Below, piece after piece: positions 55,920-64,000 of a DNA stretch of 64,000 bases (positions are counted from its first letter, which is position 1; every line of letters starts with the position of its first letter). A program made the translations under genes and the position numbers. The notes under the pieces were generated by a model. The model was not told where the DNA came from. It ran no database searches and saw only the letters and a list, made by a program, of their open reading frames with translations. The DNA comes from Schistosoma mansoni (Eukaryota > Platyhelminthes > Trematoda > Strigeidida > Schistosomatidae), in assembly GCF_000237925.1 (NCBI RefSeq), contig NW_017386078.1:1-64000 (forward strand). The letters are read 5' to 3'.

Positions 55920-56377
55920 AATAAGTGGTACTTATGATTTGTAAAACTTGGAAGGAATCCGAAGACAACAGAAGAATAATAAAAGATCCTTTGTACACAG
56001 AGATCAGGTTTGAAATGGCGAATTTCTGTAGCTTCTACTATGCACAAATTTTTTTAGAAAGAATTGTTTGAATATCTTAGTTTTGAGAAAAAACTGCCTC
56101 TCGATTATGGTAAACATAACTCTCATAATTTTTGTAAGTATCCTCAAAAGAATCAGCTGACTTGTTACAAGAAATTTGGTTGCTTTTATCTATCAGTCAA
56201 AGTATTTAATATGGTCACGTTGTCTATTGAGTAAATCACTTATTTTAAATTGAGAGAATACAAAAATCAAATGTGGTTGTATCTCAGATAATGTAGTAGT
56301 ATTCTGTAAAAAGTTGGATAACAACAACATAAAGAAAACTGATGACCTATAGACAGTCTGTTTTATAACATTTAATT
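55920..56377. other. AT-rich stretch
   Basis: No supported feature. Confidence 0.4.
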
Positions 56378-57925
56378 AAATCAGAAGGGATTTAGTGGAG
56401 ATTTTAGTAATTTTATAGTTGAATTCATGTGTCAATTTTCGACACTACGGCATACCTGAGAAGATAGCCAATATCATACGGAATTCCTATGATGGATTAA
56501 ACTGCAAAATCGTCCATGAAGGACAACTCACCGACTCATTCGAGATAAAGACCGGTGTTAGGCAAGGTTGCTTACTCTCGCCCTTTCTCTTTCTCCTGGT
56601 GATCGACTGGATTATGAAGAGGTCAGCATCTGAGGGGATGCACAGGATACAGTAGACAGCTAGGATGCAGCTGGACGATTTAGACTTCTCAGATGATTTG
56701 ACTCTTCTATCACACACGCGACTACAAATGCAGGAGAAGACGACCTGTGTAGCAGCAGCCTCAGCAGCAGTAGGTCTCAATATAAACAAAGGGAAAAGCA
56801 AGATTCTTCGATACAATACAGCATGCACCAATGGAATCACACTTAACGGAGAAGCTTTGGAAGATGTGAAAACCTCTACATATCTGGACAGCATCATTGA
56901 TAAACACGGTGGATCTGAAGCAGATGTGATGGCGCGGATCGGCAAAGCAATAGTAGCATATCTACAACTGAAGGACATCTCGAACTCAAGACAATTGTCA
57001 ACCAACACCAAGATCAGAATTTTTAATACAAATGTCAAGACAGTTCTACTGTATGGGGCGGAGACGTGGAAAACTACGAAAGCCATCATCCAGAAGATAC
57101 AAGTGTTTATTAACAGTTATCTACGCAATATACTTCGGATCCGTTGGCCAGACAATATCAGCAACAACCTACTGTGGGAGACAACAAACCAGATTCCATC
57201 CAGCGAAGGAAGAAATCAGGAAGAAGCTCTGGAAGGTGATAGGGCACACTCCAAGGAAATCACCCAATTGCGTCACAAGACAGTCCCACACATGGAATCC
57301 TGAAGGCTAAAGGAGAAGAGGAAGACCAAAGAACACATTAGGCTGAGAAATGGAGACAGACATGAGAAGAATGAACAAAAGTTGGATGGAACTAGAAAGG
57401 AAATGGCAGGACAGAGTGGGTTGGAGAATGCTGGTCGTCGACCTATGCTCCATTGGGAGTAACAGACGTAAGTAAGTAAGTAAGCCATGATCCAATTGAA
57501 GCTAGACCACCATGGAAATCCTGCGGGCATTGCACGGCCGTTTCGTCCTGTTGTGGGACTCATCAGCAGTACTCATTAGTGACTGGCTTCAAGAGGTATT
57601 TCCTGTAGTTCTATTGAGAAGCAATGACTAGTGGAGTTCAGCCGGGTCTGTTGTGAAGGAGTAACTCACTGAAGACAATGGTGGACGGTTGCTAAATTTC
57701 GTGGATTGGTTGAATTTAGACATTAACACCGTTGGATGCCGACGCAGTGGTCTAGAAGCTAAGCGCTCGTGCGCGAGACTGATATGTCCTGGGTTCGAAT
57801 CTCGCGAGGCAGGATTGTGGGTGCGCACTGCTGAGTAGTCCCACAATAAGACGAAACGGCCGTCCAGTGCTTCCAGGTTTTCCATGGTGGTCTAGCTTTC
57901 AATTGACTCACAAATTCATTTATGA
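56378..57925. repeat. Family A hammerhead SINE split by a LINE insertion
   Basis: The left tip (56378-56437) begins aatcagaagggatttagtgg. After a 1-kb LINE, the antisense left arm resumes at about 57486 with its ribozyme (57520-57570). From about 57588 a full sense unit follows: leader (cttcaagaggtatttcctg), A-box (agtggtctagaagctaagcg), B-box (gggttcgaatctcg), hammerhead and tail to about 57925. The right hammerhead has CTGAGTA (G8 to T). The left one has an intact CTGATGA core, but its cleavage triplet is GUG, which hammerheads do not cut. Confidence 0.8.
56438..57485 (+). mobile_element. RTE-like (SR2-type) LINE, 5'-truncated, nested in a SINE
   Basis: Encodes the reverse-transcriptase palm onward: TGVRQGCLLSPFLF (56551-56592), then LDFSDDLTLLS, with the catalytic FADD box changed to FSDD. 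It continues through [27 protein letters not shown] and [15 protein letters not shown]. It ends in the family 3' terminus and (gtaa)n. A stop at 56653-56655 and a frameshift near 57200 break the frame. The target duplication is catgtgtcaatt (56426-56437) and catgatccaatt (57486-57497), inside the SINE. Confidence 0.9.
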
Positions 57926-57959
57926 AATTTAATTAAATACCTATGCAATAGAAGGTCAT

Positions 57960-58098
57960 AGAACACACTGTGGACATAAAAAAGATGAGTAGCAACTGGA
58001 AAGGGTTTCCCAGGACAAAGTTGAATGGAGAACACTAATGAGCGGCCTATGCTCCTCCATGAGGGGTAACAGGCGTAAGTAAATAAGTAACCAGAAAC
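57960..58098 (+). mobile_element. RTE-like LINE 3' end fragment
   Basis: Ends ctatgctcctccatgagggg-taacaggcgtaagtaaataag, the other subtype of 3' terminus (also inverted at 45625 and 62907). Only the last ~140 bp remain. Confidence 0.75.
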
Positions 58099-58453
58099 AA
58101 TACTAAACACTTTCATTTGTTGCTTAAATTTTTAAATCAGTCTAATAGACAAGCATACATAAACTATCTCATACATAATCAACAAATCTCATGAAAAATA
58201 CCATTAGGAATAATCCCTTAATACATAAATCCAATTCAGTATTTCACATACAATATTAATCATATCAGAAGTACAGATATAAATTGAGCATAACCACAAC
58301 ATCAAGTAAATAGATTTTTAGATAGTACAAATTAAACATCATTTATCTTTCTTTCAATAATAAATGATTCATGCAAATGATTGTCAGCTTGATAATAATT
58401 GACAATACATTGTGGGAAAAGTGATGAATACATTCTGTACTGAAATTAATAAA

Positions 58454-58497
<44 letters not shown>

Positions 58498-58527
58498 ATG
58501 AATATTTTCTATTCACAAGTGAAATAC
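58099..58527. other. AT-rich spacer with (AT)n
   Basis: (AT)n at 58456-58493; otherwise featureless. Confidence 0.45.
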
Positions 58528-58531
58528 ACAT

Positions 58532-58850
58532 TGAAGATACCACCAGTATTGTAATTTGACACTTTATCAGTAACACCTATAATCGAATCGCGCCCACCCA
58601 GTAAAATCAAAAGTCAGAAGCGAGGAGGTTGGAAGATATATTTGATGGATTATCAATATACCGAGAAGTGACTGATCTAATCTGGTTAATGATCATAGGA
58701 GATGTTTTGCACGCCGTTCTGAAACGTGATCCGGTACGGATACATGACCGAGCGCCTTCAGCTAAATGAGTCCACTAAAACTAATGTGGTCAGCATCCAA
58801 TGTCGAACACTCACAGAGCTACTGATTTTGGGGACTTATTTACAGCTACA
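58532..58850 (-). mobile_element. Solo LTR of the Gypsy family, with 4-bp target duplication
   Basis: 319 bp, TGTAGC...CTTCA on the minus strand. It aligns end to end with the 3' LTR at 20911-21236. It is flanked by ACAT on both sides (58528-58531 and 58851-58854), so this is a separate insertion reduced to one LTR. Four-base duplications are known for CsRn1-type Gypsy elements. Confidence 0.85.
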
Positions 58851-58854
58851 ACAT

Positions 58855-59943
58855 TCGAATAAGATATCAATAGGTGTAGTAGTTTATTTCATTAAAAGTT
58901 AGTGATTATATTTTATTTATCTCTATTTAATTAAGATTATAAAGAGAGTGAAGTTACTAAGATGAAAGTGTAATAATAAAAATTTTGTTTTCTAATCAAA
59001 TGCATAATTATTTAAATATAACTACATCAGTTATACAAATTATGAATTACAATTTTATCGATGAATACTACTTTTGTCGAAATTGTATTGTGATAGTAAA
59101 CAAAGAAGAGGAAGTAAAGTATACCTGGACTATTCGGTCACTTATTATTAGTCAATGTTATATTGCCCAATCATTGATATATATTAAATTCTGTCGATCA
59201 AACTAGGTTCTCTGACAATGTGATTCAGTTAGATTAATGTTAGATGAATGGAGGTAATCTATCGAATGCTCTGGACTTCATTTTCGAATTCACTTGGTGC
59301 TTATCAATAGAAAGTATTTAAAATCTTAAAAGAACTAAATCTATCTCAGAGGTTCGAATTGGCGTTACCCAGTGCTACAACTAGAGACATATTCACAGGA
59401 GGTATTCTAAAAATGGTCTGGGTAATTTTGTTCTTTACCTAATAATACGATTAACTTAGCTATATGAATGCATTTCAGAGGATTTTTCGCATTTCAGAAC
59501 AATCACAGTTGTAACAGGTTATATACTTTTATTTAATTCTATAACAGGTAAGTGATTATATGACGTATATTCATGCGAGTATTAGTCATTAACATTCACT
59601 GCCAGTGCAAATAGATGCTAAGCAGTTTTATACTCGACAATATACCAACTAGAAATGAATATTATGAAAATGTAGACAAAGTGATGAGAGTATTTGTTAA
59701 ATAAATACGTTAGTGTTAACGTCATGCTTATACATCAAAAAAATTCATACACGTGATACAGTTGCGAAACCGATTAACTTAAAAGGCTTGAAGAGCCTAT
59801 CTTATTTACTTACTGAGACACACAAAGTATTAGTTACACTGACTAAAAACACTAGAAAAAATTAGTTAGTAATCAATGAAAATGTTGCAGACATATTCAG
59901 TTTTTAATTTATATTATATTATAAACATTTTACTTCACTTAGT
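58855..59943. other. AT-rich stretch
   Basis: A 73-codon ORF (58985-59206) shows no family features. Nothing else is seen. Confidence 0.4.
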
Positions 59944-60325
59944 TTATTTCATGATGATGATGACATCACCTGCACTGTCATCGACGTGTGATGGTTTGAG
60001 ACGATCAATGCTGACTATCTCGATGCGGCCATGTCGATCAACCTTGAAGGTCTTCTCGTGACGGGAAATCACTTGAAAAGGTCCTTCGTAAGGCTCTTGC
60101 AAAGGTTTTGGCACTGAATCTACTCGTATGAAAACATGTGAACAGGTGGATGACTCACGAGGGCAAAAGACCTGTCTATGTTGTATACGAGCTGACACAG
60201 GAGGCAGTGTTCTCGTAAATCCAGACAATCGTTGGACGTAGTCTGGTTAATCAAAATTGTTACTGCTCCATAGTGTGAAAAATTCCCCAGGCAGGCGCAA
60301 TGTCGTGCCGTATACAACTTGAAAT
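59944..60325 (-). mobile_element. Gypsy pol 3' fragment (integrase tail)
   Basis: The minus strand encodes the C-terminal end of a Gypsy polyprotein, with YEGPFQVISRHEKTFKVD and IVSIDRLKPSHVD. This is the typical integrase-tail pattern, paralogous to the region 22035-22325 of the larger Gypsy element. No LTR or upstream part is present. It is a broken fossil. Confidence 0.8.
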
Positions 60326-60837
60326 AATGAAGTAATAGTAATTGTTATATGGAATAGAAATTCTCAGATCTGCCTACACTATGGTTTGTTAGCTACAAAT
60401 TGACCGATGCGACAATACAAGAAATGATCATGAACACATGTAAACATATTGTAGTGGGATTGAGAATGAAGCGTATGATTACGTATAACTTACTAATTAT
60501 TTTATATAAACATCACAAACAAAATCATATTCGTATGACATTTTATATTTTCTATCTCTATTACAACAAAATATGGTTAAGGCTCATTAATTTAATGAAT
60601 TATTTACTTTTAGAAGTAGCAATCTTTAATCGCCTTTGTTTGTGTATAAAATAAACTACTGAATTAGCTGAATAATCATAAGAATAAAAAGTTCATAGAG
60701 TCTATAACAGTTTTTTTCATTTAAAAAAAAAATAAACTGCTAACTCTTTTTTTTCATGAACCAGAACTTGAAAAAGCTTTAATTCATGACAGTTAATCAT
60801 TTCACCAAACATTAGCTTTCATAAGATGTTGGTTGGA
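60326..60837. other. AT-rich spacer
   Basis: An 84-codon ORF (60400-60654) is AT-driven and shows no motif. Confidence 0.4.
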
Positions 60838-61036
60838 AGTGGTCAACAGGAAATCCTGGACCCGGGTTTCGTGCTACTTGGCACTTGTCAGCAAGGTGTA
60901 CCTGTAATCTTGAGGTAACCGGTGCTCCCTGACGGATTCGATCCCGTGTCACTCAGCTTCACAGTGAGAGACGTTACGACTGAGCTATTCGATCAGCACT
61001 AAGAAAGACTTGACATTGATCACCACTCAGTGATCA
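60838..61036 (-). repeat. Family C hammerhead SINE, inverted copy
   Basis: On the minus strand: A-box (atagctcagtcgtaacg), B-box (gggatcgaatccg), a linker, then the hammerhead. Its core is CTGACAA (complement of 60885-60891), so G8 is A. Stem II gtgc/gcac, GAAA and the palindromic stem III acccgggt (60860-60867) are intact. To its right (60985-61036) lies a ~50-bp segment that equals the tail of the neighbouring plus-strand copy. Confidence 0.75.
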
Positions 61037-61055
61037 ATCAATTGTGATTATATCT

Positions 61056-61385
61056 CAATCCTATAGGAGGTTGGTCGCGGCCCGAATAGCTCAGTGGTAA
61101 CGTCTCTGACTGTGAGGCTGGGTGACACGGGATCGAATCCGTAAGGGAGCACCAGTTCCCTTAAGATTACAGGTACACCTTGTTGACGAGTGCCAAATAG
61201 CACGAAACCCGGGTCCAGGGTTTCCTGTTGACCACCTCCAACCACCATCTTATCCCAACATAGTGCACGCAGTGTCGAGCCACCTAAACTAGTGACCACA
61301 TTGCAACTTGATCGATAGCATTCGATCAGCACTAAGAAGGACTTGATACTCATGACATTGATCACCACCCAGTGATCAATCAATC
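61056..61385 (+). repeat. Family C hammerhead SINE, plus-strand copy
   Basis: The clearest tRNA-derived head in the window: gcccgaatagctcagtgg (A-box) and acgggatcgaatccg (B-box), about 50 bp apart as in tRNAs. A linker, the hammerhead (61177-61221) and a tail ending cagtgatcaatcaatcg follow. With 60838-61036 it forms an inverted pair whose arms share about 150 bp. The tail segment gatcagcactaagaa...gtgatcaatcaat occurs before and after this copy as a direct repeat. Confidence 0.8.
61177..61221 (+). ncRNA. Type I hammerhead motif (family C), one core change
   Basis: Stem I is accttg/cagggt (61177-61182 with 61216-61221). The core is TTGACGA (61183-61189), where the first base should be C. 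Stem II gtgc/gcac is perfect with loop CAAATA. GAAA is at 61204-61207, palindromic stem III acccgggt at 61207-61214 and triplet GTC. Only the C3 change speaks against activity. Confidence 0.7.
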
Positions 61386-62430
61386 GTTATTAACTTTCAT
61401 TCTAAATTGTTTTCAATGTTTATTTGATTGTACCCATTTTTTATTTATTTATAATGATATGGGTAAGTGAAGTGAAATGTATAAATATAGTTTTAAGATT
61501 TTTTTTCTAACAATTTAATAAGAATATTTTATACTTTAAAAGATATCTGTGATAATGAGTTTTTCAAGTTTTCCTTTTTTTTCATTTTTTCATCAGACCA
61601 ATATCTTTTGAATAACTAAATATGGTCTTTTATTACCTGTAATACATTGCATTGACAATAATTGATCAATCTTTTTTTCTTTTTTTAAAAAACAAACGTT
61701 CATCATATGCCGCAATTGTAATTCGTCTTAATCAAATATCATCACAGTTCAAAGAGATTTCAGTGTAGAATGTAGACTATGTAATGTTCCAATGAATGAA
61801 ATCTTGTCAACATACGTTTAAAAAGAAGATACATTATCTTCCGATTATGGTTATTATTATTATTATTATCTGATGTGTATAATATTTAATAATAATAACC
61901 ATTGATTTGTATACAACTTTTAGCCTTCAAAATACATTATCGATTATTTTCGAATAGCCTGTTACAAGTTATTTAACTACAATAACCTAATCTGTACACA
62001 AGAACATCTCAATCCGTTACATAAAAGAGAAGGAAAGGATAGAGTAGTTTAAATAATTTTTATATGGATTTTTTTCTTTTACACACTACTTATGTTTTGC
62101 ATTCATAAATATTAACCAAATTACGATCATTTATACCTGAATTAATCATATTTTTATTATAACTGACAGTTACTAGCTACCGAATATCTCAAATAGTTTC
62201 ATAGTTCTATACTAAATGAAGATTTTATTGGTTATCGGTACTTTTTGAAATGAAACTCCATAAAAATTTAAGAAAAAAAGAAGATACATTATCTTCCGAT
62301 TATTATTATGTTTCGATGTGTATAATATTCATTATATGATAACAGTTGATTAATTGTTAAATAGAATGTTTCTACTATAGAAACAATCAAATGTAAATCA
62401 ATAGTTTATAGAATGATAAATTACTGGTAG
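61386..62430. other. AT-rich stretch with a local duplication
   Basis: About 85 bp around gaagatacattatcttccga at 61818-61905 recur at 62272-62352, including gatgtgtataatatt. Otherwise there is no feature. Confidence 0.5.
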
Positions 62431-62441
62431 TAAATACTACG

Positions 62442-62570
62442 GAAACTCCGCCTGTGGGTCTTCTTGAGTTACTGCTGGTCTCAAGCCCAGGTAAAGGAGG
62501 AGGGTTGGGCATATGGTTAGCGACTCCATCCCGTAGAAAACTAACTCGCTAAAAAAACGCTAACCAGAAG
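62442..62570 (+). repeat. 130-bp structured retroposon (family D), copy 2
   Basis: Starts gaaactccgcctgtggg and ends taaccagaag, with tactacg on both sides (62435-62441 and 62571-62577). The outer stem (cttcttgag...gg/ggaggag) and the inner complement (gccca/tgggc) are weaker than in copy 1 at 41583-41712. Confidence 0.65.
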
Positions 62571-62578
62571 TACTACGT

Positions 62579-62648
62579 TGGGTTGGAGAATGTTGGTCGG
62601 CGGCCTATGCTCCATTGGGAGTAACAGGCGTAAGTAAGTAAGTAAGTA
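62579..62648 (+). mobile_element. Minimal RTE-like LINE insertion (70 bp) with 13-bp target duplication
   Basis: Only the last 70 bp of the LINE (tgggttggagaatgttgg...aggcgtaagtaagta) were inserted. agaagtactacgt occurs immediately before (62566-62578) and after (62649-62661). The insertion took the 3' end of the family D retroposon as its target. Confidence 0.9.
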
Positions 62649-62906
62649 AGAAGTACTACGTAAACAATATTATTTGTTTGTTTGGAATGAAAATATTAAG
62701 CTCGTTTAAAGATCCCCCATCATATTAAAAGACTAATATTTGAATGAAGAATATTCTTTTCGATAAGTCTCTTCAGGTTCTACAATTATTTATCCAAATT
62801 AATTAGTTCTCATCTCACTTTATCTAATTACCAACTAAATTTTTCTTTTGATATAATAGGGAAAATTATATTTTTTCGGAAATTTAGATTAATCAATTCA
62901 ATATCT

Positions 62907-63508
62907 TACTTACTTACGCCTGTTACCCCTCGTTGAGGAGCATAGGCCGTCCACCAGCATTCTCCATCCAACTCTGTCCAGGGAAATCTTTTCCAGTTCC
63001 TTCCAGTTGTTGTTCATTTTTTTCATATCTGCTTCTATTTCCCGGCGTAGTGTGTTCTTTGGCCTTCCTCTTTTCCGCTTCCCTTCCGGATTCCAAGTTA
63101 GGGATTGCCTCGTGATCACATTGGTGATTTCCTTAATGTATATCCTGTCCACTTCCAACGTCGTTTCCTAATTTCCTCTTCACCTGGAACCTGGGTTGTC
63201 CTCTCCCATAAAATGCTGTTGCTGATGATATCCGGCCAGTGAATGTTGAGTATTTTGCGTAAACAACTGTCTATAGATACTTGTACCTTCTTCACGATGG
63301 TTGTAGTAGTTCTTCACGTTTCAGCTCTGTACAGTAGGACTGTCTTGACGTTCGTATTGAAGATTCTGACTTTGAAGTTATTTGACAGTTGTTTTCAGTT
63401 CCATATATTCTTCAATTGTAGAAATGCGGTCCTTGCCTTGCTAAACCTCGCCATTACATCTGCATCCGATCCTCCTTGTTTATCAACGATGCTTCCCAGG
63501 TACGTAAC
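62907..63508 (-). mobile_element. RTE-like (SR2-type) LINE, 5'-truncated, with 9-bp target duplication
   Basis: A 602-bp insertion with (ctta)n at its left (3') end and tcaatatct on both sides (62898-62906 and 63509-63517). The minus strand encodes the C-terminal reverse-transcriptase region, ending in [20 protein letters not shown] and [19 protein letters not shown] (62910-63158). It is homologous to 45625-46585. Confidence 0.9.
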
Positions 63509-63692
63509 TCAATATCTGACCTATAACAAATCATCTATATATATCAATCTATATTGAAACATTAATAAAACATTATTTTTACTGTTGGAATCTAATTCAC
63601 TAATAGTTTAATAAATCAATCTATTATATTGTATTGGTGATATCAAGACACTAAATTACTCCATATATTGATAATCTAACTAATAATTAAAT

Positions 63693-63863
63693 AATATCAG
63701 AATGGGTTATCGTGGATATTCTAGTAATTTTAATAATTGAGATCATAAGTCAATTGAAGCTAGACCACCATGGAAAAACTGGAAACACTGGACAACCGTT
63801 TCGTCCCATTGTGAGACTCTTCAGCAGTGAGCATCAATTGACTCATGATCTCAACTATTTAAA
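63693..63863 (-). repeat. Family A hammerhead SINE, minimal fold-back copy with 12-bp target duplication
   Basis: 171 bp: left tip, antisense ribozyme arm, then directly the right tip (catcaattgactcatgatct). It is flanked by taataattaaat at 63681-63692 and 63864-63875. It is the mirror image of the copy at 31-171, carrying its single ribozyme on the minus strand. Confidence 0.85.
63786..63829 (-). ncRNA. Type I hammerhead ribozyme motif (family A), intact
   Basis: On the minus strand: stem I cactg/cagtg (five pairs), core CTGAAGA (complement of 63818-63824), stem II gtct/ggac with a G-U pair, GAAA, stem III ac-ggtt-gt, and triplet GUC. Every invariant nucleotide is present. This is the best candidate in the window for an active hammerhead. 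Confidence 0.75.
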
Positions 63864-63902
63864 TAATAATTAAATCAGTAACTATCAATATATCTAATTA
63901 AC

Positions 63903-63904
<2 letters not shown>

Positions 63905-63933
<29 letters not shown>
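63905..63933. repeat. (AT)n microsatellite
   Basis: A pure TA dinucleotide run of about 29 bases. Confidence 0.95.
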
Positions 63934-63936
<3 letters not shown>

Positions 63937-64000
63937 ACATAACTTTATGAATATGATCTTATCCCTAACAACAATGCTGTTAGTTTTGTGTACACTAATA

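Noticed and set aside
58532-60325. A second Gypsy element formed by the LTR at 58532 and the pol fragment at 59944
   Set aside because: The LTR has its own ACAT target duplication on both sides, so it is a solo LTR independent of the pol fragment.
61073-61140. Possible tRNA gene (A and B boxes)
   Set aside because: No cloverleaf with acceptor and anticodon stems can be drawn; it is the tRNA-derived head of a family C SINE.

Overview
The window looks like nuclear DNA of a blood fluke (Schistosoma or a very close relative). The reasons are AT-rich sequence with few, widely spaced genes, one of them with a 32-nt intron; many SINEs that combine a tRNA-like promoter with a type I hammerhead ribozyme, as in the schistosome Sm-alpha family; RTE-like LINEs of the SR2/Perere-3 kind; CR1-like LINE debris; and Gypsy (CsRn1-like) LTR remains. 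It is a draft contig. It opens with 30 bases of Illumina adapter and has two 200-N gaps (5869-6068 and 13097-13296), each inside an inverted-arm hammerhead SINE.

Host genes are few. The minus strand at 2364-2862 carries the first exon of a collagen-like gene that runs off the left edge. A three-exon plus-strand gene (25495-27937) encodes a 240-residue protein with an N-terminal zinc-ribbon-like motif reminiscent of USPL1. A four-exon plus-strand gene (29742-38641) encodes a complete 298-residue endonuclease G with the DRGH catalytic motif. A few weaker ORFs are listed at low confidence.

Region by region: 1-13 kb holds collagen exon 1 and dispersed SINEs and repeats. 13-21 kb is a graveyard of CR1-like LINE fragments with a MITE. 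20.9-25.1 kb is a broken Gypsy element on the minus strand with its 3' LTR. 25.5-38.6 kb holds the two intact host genes; endonuclease G intron 1 contains a nearly full-length but broken RTE-like LINE (about 32.3-36.2 kb). 38.6-64 kb is AT-rich and densely peppered with short repeats: hammerhead SINEs of three families, two solo LTRs with target duplications, 5'-truncated RTE LINEs with 9-13 bp target duplications, and a 130-bp structured retroposon.

The most striking theme is the hammerhead SINEs. Three sequence families (called A, B and C here) share one plan: tRNA-like A and B boxes followed by a type I hammerhead whose stem III is an 8-nt palindrome. Many copies are inverted-arm (fold-back) forms with a ribozyme on each strand, so a transcript from either strand would carry a hammerhead near its 3' end. 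Where flanks are clear, the target duplications are about 5-12 bp, suggesting LINE-type retroposition rather than cut-and-paste transposition.
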